A stretch of DNA of 64,000 nucleotides from CAZOVB01 sp046541415 (GTDB lineage Bacteria > Planctomycetota > Phycisphaerae > SM23-33): contig JBKHDI010000002.1 of NCBI GenBank assembly GCA_046541415.1, positions 62,001 to 126,000 on the forward strand. The letters are read 5' to 3'. Below the pieces are notes generated by a model. The model ran no database searches. It was not told where the DNA came from and worked only from the letters and a program-made list of their open reading frames with translations. Of the stretch, positions 19,901 to 28,794 are shown one piece after another. Both the position numbers and the translations under genes were made by a program. How positions within the stretch are numbered: the first letter of the stretch is position 1; each line of letters begins with the position of its first letter.

Positions 19901-20679
19901 GTCAACTGGGCGTGGGCGACAAGATGGCCGGCCGACACGGCAACAAGGGCGTTATCGCCCGAATCCTGCCGGAAGAAGACATGCCCTTCCTGGAAGACGG
20001 CACGCCGGTGGAGATCGTCCTCAACCCGCTGGGCGTACCGGGCCGTATGAACCTCGGACAGATCCTCGAGACGCACCTGGGCTGGGCCGCGGCGGTCCTG
20101 GGCTTCCAGGCCGTTACGCCCGTCTTCGACGGTGCCCGGGAAGAGGAGATCTTCGAGGCGATCCGCGAAGCCAACGAGCATGTCCGCCAGCGTCGCGAAG
20201 ACCTGGAGGTCATCCAGAACGCCGGCGACAGCGAAGAGCTGCTGGCGATCATGCCCGTAGATGCCAAGATGCGCATCTACGACGGTCGTACCGGCGAGCC
20301 GCTGGAGCAGAAGACCACGGTCGGCTACATCTACATGAACAAGCTGCACCACCTGGTCGACGAGAAGATCCACGCCCGTGCGACCGGCCCGTACTCGTTG
20401 ATTACCCAGCAGCCGCTGGGCGGCAAGGCGCGGACGGGCGGCCAGCGATTCGGCGAGATGGAAGTCTGGGGCCTGGAGGCCTACGGCGCCAGCTACACCT
20501 TGCAGGAACTGCTGACCGTCAAGAGCGACGACGTCGAGGGCCGGACCAAGATCTACGAGTCGATGGTCAAGGGTACCAACACCCTCGAGGCCGGCACGCC
20601 GGTGAGCTTCGACGTGCTGTGCAACGAGTTGCGCGGCCTGGGACTGAACATTCAGCTGGAGAAGAAGCGTCTGATCTAG
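16915..20679 (+). CDS. rpoB: RNA polymerase beta subunit
   Basis: 1254 residues. All main blocks are present: the rifampicin-pocket region from about 440 to 470 (GELSQVVDQQNPLAQLTHERRLSALGP), ICPIETPEGNNIGLISSMA, the active-site region NVLVAFMPFDGFNFEDAI, and the C-terminal LNPLGVPGRMNLGQILETHLG and FGEMEVWGLEAYGA. In the rifampicin pocket Asp449, His459-type and Ser positions are wild type, but two residues usually Phe-Met are Val447-Val448 and one usually Asn is Gln451. It is about 90 residues shorter than the E. coli subunit, so some lineage inserts are absent. 88 bases upstream of rpoC. Confidence 0.98.
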   Translation: MLKPQRVRDFSKVGDSAPIPQLVDLQTVSYARFLQKEVDPDKRDNQGLESLLKEIFPIESYDGSMKLECLSYGLTEPRYTQQECRDLRLTFGLPFRITCRLSRKDSKDVLEEEIYLGEIPEMIGGGEFIINGAERVIVSQLHRSPGVDFTVQMQETDRPLHGARVIPERGSWIELAVTKKDSLTMRIDQSSKISATMFLRAMDEKYSTDTAIIKAFYKTKTVSVDKLRPQMYLAEAFVDPDSGEELVPAGGQIGEALTRIASSPVKKLEVITKVSDPLILNSLAEDPSDSHENALLRIYMRLRPGNPPQIEKAKTLFEEKFYDENRYRLGRVGRFRINRKFKQQVDENAMTLRCEDFLNTLNYILKLRDGEGYVDDIDHLGNRRLRTIDELATDELRKGFLKLRRTVQERMSLKDPDELTKIAELVNSKSISSSIDYFFGRGELSQVVDQQNPLAQLTHERRLSALGPGGLNRKRAGFEVRDVHISHYGRICPIETPEGNNIGLISSMAIYAGIDEYGFLTTPYRSSKGGKVANDVVHLRADEEMESVLAPPDALEKGPRGGAAKLPEEHVLARVNGELTMVDGNEVNYVDISPKQTVGVSASLVPFLEHDDANRALMGSNMQRQAVPLVRTEPPVVGTGMEKVVAANSSMVVRARKDGAISYVDAERIVIDNADEYELRKFEKLNERACMNQKPLVKEGQRVKKGQIIADGSATSNGELALGRNVLVAFMPFDGFNFEDAILISEKLVKQDAFTSVHLEEYEVEIRETKLGREEFTRDIPNVSERALRNLDEHGVVTVGTRVGPGDILVGKVSPKSKSELSPEEKLLHAIFGRAGEDVKNDSLELPAGEEGVVVGTRRFSRRMHQTDEQKKALKAEMEEYRTDMNRRIIKVFRMMADEINEVLGQAMVDPSTRQKVGQSDIEEVILEQVESFTPAWIKTSKDAAKQQAVEIYERYWPRIREITKERERRLEHMKRGDELPSGVLEMVKVTVATKRQLGVGDKMAGRHGNKGVIARILPEEDMPFLEDGTPVEIVLNPLGVPGRMNLGQILETHLGWAAAVLGFQAVTPVFDGAREEEIFEAIREANEHVRQRREDLEVIQNAGDSEELLAIMPVDAKMRIYDGRTGEPLEQKTTVGYIYMNKLHHLVDEKIHARATGPYSLITQQPLGGKARTGGQRFGEMEVWGLEAYGASYTLQELLTVKSDDVEGRTKIYESMVKGTNTLEAGTPVSFDVLCNELRGLGLNIQLEKKRLI

Positions 20680-20767
20680 TCGCGCTGCGACAGGACCGGA
20701 AGCAGATTCTCTGAACCAAATAAACGGCCTTTCCAAAGCCAAACACCCGATAGGGAGCGCTGAAGCA

Positions 20768-23700
20768 ATGGCAGAAAGTGTATACGACCGGATCAACGAT
20801 TACGGGTCGGTCAAGATCATGCTCGCTTCGCCCAACGACATCCGCAGTTGGTCGTTCGGCGAGGTCAAGAAACCGGAGACCATCAACTACCGGACATACC
20901 GTCCGGAGAAGGATGGGCTGTTCTGCGAGCGGATCTTCGGTCCGGAAAAGGACTGGGAGTGCGCGTGTGGAAAGTACAAGGGCACGAAGCACAAGGGCAT
21001 CATCTGCGATCGCTGCGGCGTGAAAGTGACCCACTCGCGCGTCCGCCGCAAGCGGATGGGCCACATCAACCTGGCCGCCCCGGTTGTGCACATCTGGTTC
21101 TTCAAGGCCCTGCCGTCCCGCCTCGGCACGCTGCTGGGCATGAAGACCGCCGACCTGGAAAAGGTCATCCTCTTCCAGGATTACGTGGTCACCGACGCGG
21201 GCAACACCCCCCTGAAGTACAAACAGCTGCTGAACGAAGAAGAATACCGCGAGGCCTACAGCAAGTACCGTGACGACTTTACCGCCCAGATGGGCGCCGA
21301 AGCGATCCGCTCGCTGCTGGAAAAGCTCGATCTGGAAGAAACCGCCGCCGAGCTGCGCGATGGCCTGAGCAAGACCAACTCCAAGCAGAAGATCAAGGAC
21401 CTGACCAAGCGTCTCAAGCTGGTCGAGTCGATCCGCACCTCCGGCAACCGCCCGGAATGGATGGTCATGGAAGTGATCCCCGTGATCCCGCCGGACCTGC
21501 GCCCGCTGGTCCTGCTGGAATCGGGCAACTTCGCCACCAGCGACCTGAACGACCTGTACCGCCGGATCATCAACCGGAACAACCGCCTGAAGAAGCTGAT
21601 GGACCTCAACGCCCCCGAGGTCATCATCCGCAACGAAAAGCGGATGCTCCAGCAGGCCGTCGACGCCCTGTTCGACAACAACCGCTGCCGCCGCCCGGTC
21701 CAGGGCACGGCCAACCGTCCACTCAAGTCCCTGACCGACATGATCAAGGGCAAGCAGGGACGCTTCCGCGAGAACCTGCTGGGCAAGCGCGTCGACTACT
21801 CCGGCCGAAGTGTCATCGTCATCGGCCCGGAACTGGCGCTGAACCAGTGCGGCCTGCCGAAGAAAATCGCCCTGGAGCTGTTCCAGCCGTTCATCATCCG
21901 CAAGCTGAAGGATCGCGGCCTGGCCGATACGATCAAGTCGGCCAAGAAGATGCTCGAACGTCGCGACAAGGAGATCTGGGACGTCCTGGAAGAGGTGATT
22001 TATCAGCACCCGGTGATGCTCAACCGCGCCCCGACGCTGCACCGGATGGGCATCCAGGCCTTCGAGCCGGTCCTGGTCGAGGGCAACGCGATCAAGATTC
22101 ACCCGCTGGTCTGCAAGGGCTTTAATGCCGACTTCGACGGCGACCAGATGGCCGTCCACCTGCCGCTTTCCGTCGAGGCCCAGGCAGAGACCCATGTGCT
22201 GATGCTGGCGACGAACAACTTGTTCTCCCCGGCCAACGGCTCACCGATGATGGCCCCGTCGCAGGACATCGTGCTGGGCATCTACTACCTGACCAGTTCG
22301 CAGGGCCATATCTGGGTCAAGGAAGGTCTGCACAAGGCCCAGGTCTCCGAAGACCAGGCCTACCCGACCTTCGCCGGTCCCAATGAGTTGATCAGCGCCT
22401 ATGACCGCAAGCTCATCGGCATGCACGCCACCGTGCTGCTGCGGGTACCCAAGGACAGCGAAGTCGTCGACGCCGACGGGATCAAGACCGTCGAGAACGG
22501 GCGGATCCTGACAACCGCCGGCCGGGCCATCTTCAACGACATCCTGCCCGAAGGCATGCCCTACTACAACTACCCGCTGGGTGCCAAGGGCGCCGGCCGC
22601 GTGATCAGCGATACCTACGCCCGCCTCGGACGCAAGGCCACGCTGGAACTGGTCGACGACATCAAGCGACTCGGCTTTAAGTATTCCACCCTGGCGGGCC
22701 TGAGCTTCGGGATCACCGACGCGAAGATCCCCGAAGCCAAGGCCGAGATCCTCGACCGGGCCCAGGCCCGCGTCGACAAGATCGAGGACGACTTCAAGGC
22801 CGCCGCGATCACCCAGGGCGAACGCTACAACCAGATCATCGACGTCTGGATCCACGCCCGCGAAGAGGTCACCCGCATGCTGATGGGGACCCTCCAGCAG
22901 GACGCGGGCCCCGACCCGGATGACAAGAACTACCTCAACCCGGTCTACCTGATGACCGACTCGGGCGCCCGTGGCAAGATCGACCAGATCCGCCAGCTGG
23001 CCGGCATGCGTGGCCTGATGTCCAAGCCCTCCGGCGACATCATCGAAACGCCCATCAAGGCCAACTTCCGCGAGGGCCTGACCGTGTTGGAGTACTTCTC
23101 CTCGACCCACGGAGCCCGCAAGGGTCTGGCCGACACCGCCCTGAAGACCGCCGACTCGGGCTACCTGACGCGTAAGCTCGCCGACGTGGCCCAGAACGTG
23201 ATCGTCAACGAGATCGACTGCGGCACGCTGCAGGGCATACAGAAATCCGCCATCTACAAGGGCGAACAGGTCGACGTGCCTCTGCGCGAGGTGATCATCG
23301 GCCGCGTTGCCCGTGAGAATATCGTCAACCCGATCAGCGACGAGGTGATCGTCTCGGAAAACGAGGTCATCAGTACCGAAGCCGCCGGGAAGATCGAAGA
23401 CCTGGGCCTGGAGACCATCCGCGTCCGCAGTCCGCTGACCTGCGAAAGCCCCCTGGGCGTCTGTGCCAAGTGCTACGGTACCGACATGTCTACCGGCAAG
23501 CTGGTCGAAGAGGGCATGGCCGTCGGAATCATCGGCGCCCAGTCGATCGGCGAGCCGGGCACGCAGCTGACCATGCGTACGTTCCACACCGGTGGTGTGG
23601 CCACCCGTGCAGTGGTCGACAACGAGATCTCCGCGGCCATGCCCGGTACGATCAAGTTCAATGAACTGCGGGCCGTGGAAGCCAAGATGGGCAAGACCAG

Positions 23701-25081
23701 GGCCCTGGTCGCCCTGAAGCGCAACGGCGAGGTCGTGATCGTCGACGAGAAGGACCGCGAACTGGACAAGTACAAGGTCCCGTACGGTGCGGTGATCATG
23801 GTCAACGAGGGCGACAAGGTCAAGGCCGGCCAGCGGCTGGTCACCTGGGACCCGCACCGGGTTCCGATTCTCGCCGAGGCCGCCGGTGTCGTCCGCTTCC
23901 AGGACATCGAAGAGGGCGAGACCGTCCGGATCGAGTCCGAGCGTCAGGCCCGTCGCTACGTCGTGATCGAGCACAAGGGCGAGAAGCACCCGCGGATCGT
24001 CATCGAAGGCAAGGACGGCAAGATCCTGGACTTCCACTACCTGCCCGCCAAGGCCCGTATCGAGGTCGAAGAGGGACAGGAAGTCGAGCCGGGCGACCAG
24101 CTGGCCCGCCAGCCGCGCGAAATCTCCGGTACCCAGGACATCACCGGTGGTCTGCCCCGTGTGACGGAAATCTTCGAGGCCCGCAAGCCCAAAGAGCCCG
24201 CCGCGATGGCGGAGATTTCCGGCATCGTCGAGTTGCGGACCGACAAGCGTCGCGGCAAGATGACGGTTATCGTCCGATCCGAGTCGAGCATGGAGCGCGA
24301 GCACCATATCCCGCACGACCGACACCTGCTGGTTCACACCGGCGACTACGTCGAGGCGGGCGAACCGCTGACCGAGGGCCCGCTGGTTCCGCACAGCATC
24401 CTGTCGATCCGCGGCGAGGAAGCCCTGCAGAACTACCTGCTCGGCGAGATCCAGAGCGTCTACCGCTCGCAGGGCGTGACGATCAACGACAAGCACATCG
24501 AGATCATCCTGCTGCAGATGCTGCGGAAGGTCCTGGTAGAAAATGTCGGAGATACCGAGCTTCTGCCCGGAGATGTGGTTGACAAATTCCGCTTCCGTGG
24601 CGAGAATAGCCGGCTCGCTGTATCGCTCAAGATCGTCGAACCCGGTGACACCGAGTTTGCCGAGGGCCAGATCGTCCCGCGTCGCGAGGTCGAGCAGGCC
24701 AATATTGACGTCGAAGCGCGAGGCGGCGAACCGGCCAAGACCCGCAGGCCCCGGCCCGCGACGGCCAAGACCCTGCTGCTGGGGATCACGAAGGCATCGC
24801 TGCAGTCGGAGAGCTTCCTCTCGGCTGCGAGCTTCCAGGAAAGCACGAAGGTGTTTACGGAGGCGTCGCTGGCCGGCAAGGTCGACGATCTGCGAGGCCT
24901 GAAAGAGAACGTGATCCTGGGCCACCTGATCCCGGCCGGGACGAGCTTCAAGCCGTACCTGGACATGCAGGTCAAGAAGCTGGTGGAACTGGCGGACTTC
25001 GCCCCGTTCGAGCCCAGCGAAGAACTGACCGACGCGGAGATCACCCAGGCCGTCCAGCAGGCCCTGAGCGGACAAGGCTGA
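20768..25081 (+). CDS. rpoC: RNA polymerase beta' subunit
   Basis: 1437 residues. N-terminal zinc site (CACGKYKG...CDRCGVKV), the catalytic NADFDGDQM near residue 455, trigger-loop region, and the second zinc site CESPLGVCAKCYG followed by GIIGAQSIGEPGTQLTMRTFHTGG. The C-terminal domains are complete. The long tail keeps the omega-contact region and ends in acidic/Gln residues. Cotranscribed with rpoB and followed by rpsL after 68 bases. Confidence 0.98.
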   Translation: MAESVYDRINDYGSVKIMLASPNDIRSWSFGEVKKPETINYRTYRPEKDGLFCERIFGPEKDWECACGKYKGTKHKGIICDRCGVKVTHSRVRRKRMGHINLAAPVVHIWFFKALPSRLGTLLGMKTADLEKVILFQDYVVTDAGNTPLKYKQLLNEEEYREAYSKYRDDFTAQMGAEAIRSLLEKLDLEETAAELRDGLSKTNSKQKIKDLTKRLKLVESIRTSGNRPEWMVMEVIPVIPPDLRPLVLLESGNFATSDLNDLYRRIINRNNRLKKLMDLNAPEVIIRNEKRMLQQAVDALFDNNRCRRPVQGTANRPLKSLTDMIKGKQGRFRENLLGKRVDYSGRSVIVIGPELALNQCGLPKKIALELFQPFIIRKLKDRGLADTIKSAKKMLERRDKEIWDVLEEVIYQHPVMLNRAPTLHRMGIQAFEPVLVEGNAIKIHPLVCKGFNADFDGDQMAVHLPLSVEAQAETHVLMLATNNLFSPANGSPMMAPSQDIVLGIYYLTSSQGHIWVKEGLHKAQVSEDQAYPTFAGPNELISAYDRKLIGMHATVLLRVPKDSEVVDADGIKTVENGRILTTAGRAIFNDILPEGMPYYNYPLGAKGAGRVISDTYARLGRKATLELVDDIKRLGFKYSTLAGLSFGITDAKIPEAKAEILDRAQARVDKIEDDFKAAAITQGERYNQIIDVWIHAREEVTRMLMGTLQQDAGPDPDDKNYLNPVYLMTDSGARGKIDQIRQLAGMRGLMSKPSGDIIETPIKANFREGLTVLEYFSSTHGARKGLADTALKTADSGYLTRKLADVAQNVIVNEIDCGTLQGIQKSAIYKGEQVDVPLREVIIGRVARENIVNPISDEVIVSENEVISTEAAGKIEDLGLETIRVRSPLTCESPLGVCAKCYGTDMSTGKLVEEGMAVGIIGAQSIGEPGTQLTMRTFHTGGVATRAVVDNEISAAMPGTIKFNELRAVEAKMGKTRALVALKRNGEVVIVDEKDRELDKYKVPYGAVIMVNEGDKVKAGQRLVTWDPHRVPILAEAAGVVRFQDIEEGETVRIESERQARRYVVIEHKGEKHPRIVIEGKDGKILDFHYLPAKARIEVEEGQEVEPGDQLARQPREISGTQDITGGLPRVTEIFEARKPKEPAAMAEISGIVELRTDKRRGKMTVIVRSESSMEREHHIPHDRHLLVHTGDYVEAGEPLTEGPLVPHSILSIRGEEALQNYLLGEIQSVYRSQGVTINDKHIEIILLQMLRKVLVENVGDTELLPGDVVDKFRFRGENSRLAVSLKIVEPGDTEFAEGQIVPRREVEQANIDVEARGGEPAKTRRPRPATAKTLLLGITKASLQSESFLSAASFQESTKVFTEASLAGKVDDLRGLKENVILGHLIPAGTSFKPYLDMQVKKLVELADFAPFEPSEELTDAEITQAVQQALSGQG

Positions 25082-25149
25082 GACGAATACAACGACTGAA
25101 ACCAAAAGAACATATAGATTGCATACCGCATCGCAACTGAGGACGTAGA

Positions 25150-25521
25150 ATGCCCACGATCAACCAATTGGTCCGGAGACCTCGCCAGAAGGTCGTCAAG
25201 AAGAAGAAGAACGTCGCCCTGGAGCAGAGCCCCCAGCGTCGCGGCGTCTGCCTGCTGGTCAAGACGGTCACCCCGAAAAAGCCGAACTCCGCCCTGCGGA
25301 AGGTCGCGCGTGTGCGTCTGACCAACGGCCGCGAGGTGACGGCGTATATCCCGGGCATCGACCACAACCTCCAGGAACACAGCATCGTGCTGATCCGCGG
25401 CGGTCGTGTTCGCGACCTGCCCGGCGTGCGGTACCACATCGTCCGCGGCACGCTGGACGCCCTGGGCGTCGACGGCCGCAAGCAGGGACGCAGCAAATAC
25501 GGCACGAAGAAGCCCAAGTAA
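25150..25521 (+). CDS. rpsL: Ribosomal protein S12
   Basis: 123 residues. Decoding-centre protein. TPKKPNSALRKVARVRLTNG is intact, including the Lys whose change gives streptomycin resistance, as is the Asp-containing GGRVRDLPGVRYHIVRG. So the streptomycin-site residues look wild type. First gene of the str block, directly after rpoC. Confidence 0.98.
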   Translation: MPTINQLVRRPRQKVVKKKKNVALEQSPQRRGVCLLVKTVTPKKPNSALRKVARVRLTNGREVTAYIPGIDHNLQEHSIVLIRGGRVRDLPGVRYHIVRGTLDALGVDGRKQGRSKYGTKKPK

Positions 25522-25546
25522 CCGACGACAGACAGAATCTCTCACG

Positions 25547-25639
25547 CTCGCCATTTCGTGGGCGAGAGTACTGGAACGCATACACCAGGGCCTCCCCAAA
25601 GGCCCCCAGGAAGGATGAGACCGCCACCGCTGGTGGCGG
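25547..25639 (+). promoter_or_regulatory. Three consecutive hairpins in rpsL-rpsG gap (candidate S7 site)
   Basis: Within the 134-base gap there are three perfect stems: CTCGCC/GGCGAG (25547-25566), GGGCCT-CCCCAA-AGGCCC (25588-25605) and CCGCCACC-GCT-GGTGGCGG (25621-25639). The last ends 16 bases before the rpsG start codon, next to its ribosome site. In E. coli, S7 binds this intercistronic region to control the str operon; direct equivalence is an inference. Confidence 0.5.
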
Positions 25640-25655
25640 GAGAACAAGAGAAGAC

Positions 25656-26132
25656 ATGGGATACAAACGATTCACCGCATCGACGACGCAACTGACCCCG
25701 GACCCGCGCTATAACAGCAAGCTGCTGGCCAAGTTCATCAACGTGATGATGCTGGATGGCAAGAAGTGGGCCTCGCAGAAGATCATGTACCAGGCCCTGG
25801 ACATGATTTCCTCGAAGATCAAGGACACCCCCGCGATCGAGGTCTTCGAAGAAGCGATCCAGAACATCAAGCCGTTGATCGAGGTCCGCTCGAAGCGCGT
25901 CGGCGGTGCCAACTACCAGGTGCCCATGCAGGTGAATTCCAAGCGACAGCTGTCGCTGGCGATGCGGTGGGTTCGCGATGCGGTCCGCAAGACCTCGGGC
26001 CGTCCGATGTACCAGCGGATCGCCAACGAGATCATGGCCGCCTACAACGGCGAAGGCACGGCGATGCAGACGCGCGAGAACGTGCACCGCATGGCCGAGG
26101 CGAACAAGGCCTTCGCGCACTTCGCCTGGTAG
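25656..26132 (+). CDS. rpsG: Ribosomal protein S7
   Basis: 158 residues. Nucleates assembly of the 30S head and contacts E-site tRNA. Recognised by EVFEEAIQNIKPLIEVRSKRVGGANYQVP read across residues 67-95 and the C-terminal HRMAEANKAFAHF. Ribosome site AAGAGAAG before the ATG. Followed by an unusually long 451-base gap to fusA. Confidence 0.97.
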   Translation: MGYKRFTASTTQLTPDPRYNSKLLAKFINVMMLDGKKWASQKIMYQALDMISSKIKDTPAIEVFEEAIQNIKPLIEVRSKRVGGANYQVPMQVNSKRQLSLAMRWVRDAVRKTSGRPMYQRIANEIMAAYNGEGTAMQTRENVHRMAEANKAFAHFAW

Positions 26133-26583
26133 CGACGAGTCATGCCGTCGGGCCGGCGGTGGCGCTGGCCTGATGCTACATAGAATGATGGAAATTCATC
26201 GGCCTCAAGGCGATCGTGCCTTTTGGTCGAAGCTTGCCGAACCGCCTTACCGCCAGGTCAGGCGGCAGAAACGGTAGCGTTTAACCCGCTGGATGGCGAC
26301 ATTCGGCGGCCCCGGTCGGCCAAAGCGGGCCGGGGCTCAGCAGGCTGATCCGAAGGTATCGGATCGGCTGGAGATATAACAACCGGGTCGGCCTGTGCGG
26401 CTGTGCTGCTCTCCAGCGTAGCCCGAAGGTCGACAGCCCGTCGCGTCACGGCGACGGTCGATGCACTGGCGAACAGCCTTCCTTACGGCTTCTTTCTGCG
26501 CCCGAACCCGATACCGGGCCCGCAGGCAGGGGCGTGTGGGCGGCTTACCCGAATTACGATAACGTCAAGCAGACACAGTAGAC
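26133..26583 (+). promoter_or_regulatory. Long structured leader of fusA
   Basis: 451 bases without a credible gene. It holds several strong stems: GCCCCGG/CCGGGGC (26309-26336), an 11-bp stem with two G-U pairs, GGCTGATCCGA-AGGTA-TCGGATCGGCT (26343-26369), and CCGTCGC-GTCACG-GCGACGG (26438-26457). A TATAAC box at 26375 has no convincing -35. A partial terminator of rpoBC-rpsLG plus a regulatory leader for EF-G is the simplest reading. Confidence 0.45.
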
Positions 26584-28668
26584 ATGGCAGCCAAGCTGGA
26601 AAACCTCCGCAACATCGGCATCATGGCCCACATCGATGCCGGTAAGACCACCGTCACCGAGCGGATCCTCTACTTCGCCGGCCGAACGCACAAGATCGGC
26701 GAAGTCCACCAAGGAACCGCGGTGATGGACTACCTGCAGGAAGAGCAGGAGCGGGGGATCACCATCACCTCAGCGGCGACGAGCCTGAAGTGGAAGCCCT
26801 GCCACATCAACCTGATCGACACGCCGGGCCACGTCGACTTCACTATCGAGGTCGAGCGTTCGCTTCGCGTTTTGGACGGGGCGGTGGCGGTGTTCTGCGG
26901 TGTAGGCGGTGTCGAGGCCCAGACCGAGAAGGTCTGGCACCAGGCGGACCACTACCGCGTGCCTCGCCTGTGCTTTGTCAACAAGCTCGACCGGCTTGGT
27001 GCGGACTTCGAGATCGTCGTCAACGAGATCGGCTCGCGACTGACAGCCAACCCGCTGATCTGCCAGATCCCGATGGGCCGGGCCGATGATTTCGCCGGCC
27101 AGATCGACCTGCTGACCGGCAAGGCGTACTTCTACGACCCAGCCGAGGTAGCCACGACGCTCCGCATCGAGGACATCCCCGATGCCTATAAAGAGGAAGC
27201 CGAACTGCACAGGACCGAACTGATCGAACGGGCGGTGGAATTCGACGACAAGCTCATGGAAGCCTACCTCGAGGGCAAGGATTTGAGCCTCGACGCCGTG
27301 CGGGGCGCGATCCGCAAGGGCACGATCGCCAATCGCCTGCACCCGGTTTTCTGCGGGTCTGCCCTGAAGCACATGGGCGTCAGGCCGCTGCTGGACGCGA
27401 TCGTCAGCTATCTGCCCAGCCCGCTGGACGTCCCGCCGACCAAGGCGGTCGTCAAGGGCGGCAAGGACGACGGCGAGCAGATCCTGCTGCACCCGGAAGA
27501 GGACGAGCCCTTCGCAGCCCTGATCTTCAAGATTACCTCCGACCAACACGGCGACCTGAATTACGCCCGGATCTACCAGGGCAGCCTCACGCCCGGAACG
27601 CGCGTGCTGAACTCCACCCAGGACCGCAAGGAGAACGTCACGCGGATCTGGGAGATGCACGCCAAGCAGCGGATTGCCCGGGACAAGGCCATCGCCGGGG
27701 ACATCGTTGCCCTGGTGGGCATAAAGAACTCCCTGACCGGCGACACGCTGTGCGAGACGAAACACCCGATGCTGCTGGAGAAGCTCGATTTCCCCGACCC
27801 GGTGGTCCGGATGTCGATCGAGCCGCGAACCAGCGCCGAGAAGGACAAGCTCGTCGACGCCCTGAACACGTTGCGGCGCGAGGACCCGAGCTTCCAGTAC
27901 GACTTCGACAGCGAGACCGGGCAGACGACCATCTCCGGGATGGGCGAGTTGCACCTGGAGATCCTGAAAAACAAGCTGGTCCGCGAGCTGGGCCTGGACG
28001 TCCGGGTCGGCAAGCCGCGTGTCAGCTATCGCGAGACGGTCAAGCAGCTCGGCCAGGCCGAGGCCCGGTTCATCCGCCAGACCGGCGGGCGCGGACAGTT
28101 CGCCATCGTCGAGTTGTCCGTCGAGCCGCACACGCCCGAAGAGGGCGCCCCGAGCATCGTGTTCGAAGACAAGACCACCGGCGGGGTGATTCCGAAAGAA
28201 TACGTCCGTGCGGTCGAGGAGGGCGTGCGCGGCGCTGCCACCTCGGGCCCGTTGGCCGGCTATCCGATGCTGAATCTGAAGATCACCCTGCTGGATGGGC
28301 AGACCCATCCGGACGACAGCAGCGATATCGCGTTTGAGCAGGCCGGGATCATGGCGTTCAACGACGCGGTCGCCAAGGCCGGGCCTGTGCTGCTCGAGCC
28401 GATCATGCGGCTGCAGGTGACCACGCCGGAGGAGTACCTCGGGGCGGTCAACGGCGACCTGAACGCCCGCCGGGCGGAGATCCGCAAGATGGACACGCGT
28501 GGAGATTACCGGGTGATGGTGGCCCTGGCCCCGCTGGCCGAGATGTTCGGCTACACGACACAGCTGCGTTCGCTGACCCAGGGTCGCGGATCGAGCACGA
28601 TGGAGCCCTCGCGGTATGCCGAGGCCCCCGCGCAGGTATCGGAAAAGATTCTGCGTCTGGCGTATTGA
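26584..28668 (+). CDS. fusA: Translation elongation factor G
   Basis: 694 residues. Translocase GTPase with P-loop AHIDAGKTT (about 15-23), switch I QERGITITSAAT, switch II DTPGHVDF, NKLDR for base recognition, and domains II-V present (RQTGGRGQFA in IV, GRGSSTMEPSRYAEAP at the end). The switch-I approach MDYLQEEQERGITI and NKLDRLGADF differ from the common MDWMEQEQERGITI and NKMDRTGAD. This suggests the spd-type EF-G reported from spirochaetes, planctomycetes and deltaproteobacteria. A tree is needed to decide. No tuf follows it, unlike the standard str operon. Confidence 0.95.
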   Translation: MAAKLENLRNIGIMAHIDAGKTTVTERILYFAGRTHKIGEVHQGTAVMDYLQEEQERGITITSAATSLKWKPCHINLIDTPGHVDFTIEVERSLRVLDGAVAVFCGVGGVEAQTEKVWHQADHYRVPRLCFVNKLDRLGADFEIVVNEIGSRLTANPLICQIPMGRADDFAGQIDLLTGKAYFYDPAEVATTLRIEDIPDAYKEEAELHRTELIERAVEFDDKLMEAYLEGKDLSLDAVRGAIRKGTIANRLHPVFCGSALKHMGVRPLLDAIVSYLPSPLDVPPTKAVVKGGKDDGEQILLHPEEDEPFAALIFKITSDQHGDLNYARIYQGSLTPGTRVLNSTQDRKENVTRIWEMHAKQRIARDKAIAGDIVALVGIKNSLTGDTLCETKHPMLLEKLDFPDPVVRMSIEPRTSAEKDKLVDALNTLRREDPSFQYDFDSETGQTTISGMGELHLEILKNKLVRELGLDVRVGKPRVSYRETVKQLGQAEARFIRQTGGRGQFAIVELSVEPHTPEEGAPSIVFEDKTTGGVIPKEYVRAVEEGVRGAATSGPLAGYPMLNLKITLLDGQTHPDDSSDIAFEQAGIMAFNDAVAKAGPVLLEPIMRLQVTTPEEYLGAVNGDLNARRAEIRKMDTRGDYRVMVALAPLAEMFGYTTQLRSLTQGRGSSTMEPSRYAEAPAQVSEKILRLAY

Positions 28669-28699
28669 CGAAAAATTGAGATTTGCTTCAAGCGAAGGA

Positions 28700-28727
28700 T
28701 TGACAAGACCCGGCGGATCAGTATGCT
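28700..28727 (+). promoter_or_regulatory. Promoter of the S10 operon
   Basis: TTGACA at 28700-28705, 16-base spacer, TATGCT at 28722-28727. It lies in the 126-base fusA-rpsJ gap, with about 60 bases of leader before rpsJ. Same architecture as the tRNA-Thr/tuf promoter. Confidence 0.7.
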
Positions 28728-28794
28728 GGACTGACTCTGCTTTTCTGACTGGGTCAAACCCCGCCCTCAACCAGGGCATCGGAGACGAGTTGCG

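Noticed and set aside
16717..20796. Antisense open frame of 1359 codons opposite rpoB
   Set aside because: A consequence of high GC at third codon positions; the rpoB product is unmistakable and the antisense product is a Leu/Asp/Gly/His-rich shadow without domains.
22241..25105. Antisense open frame of 954 codons opposite rpoC
   Set aside because: Same third-position effect; no family motifs, and it covers a complete rpoC.
26403..26645. 80-codon frame in the fusA leader
   Set aside because: No ribosome site, overlaps the fusA start in another frame, and has no recognisable product.
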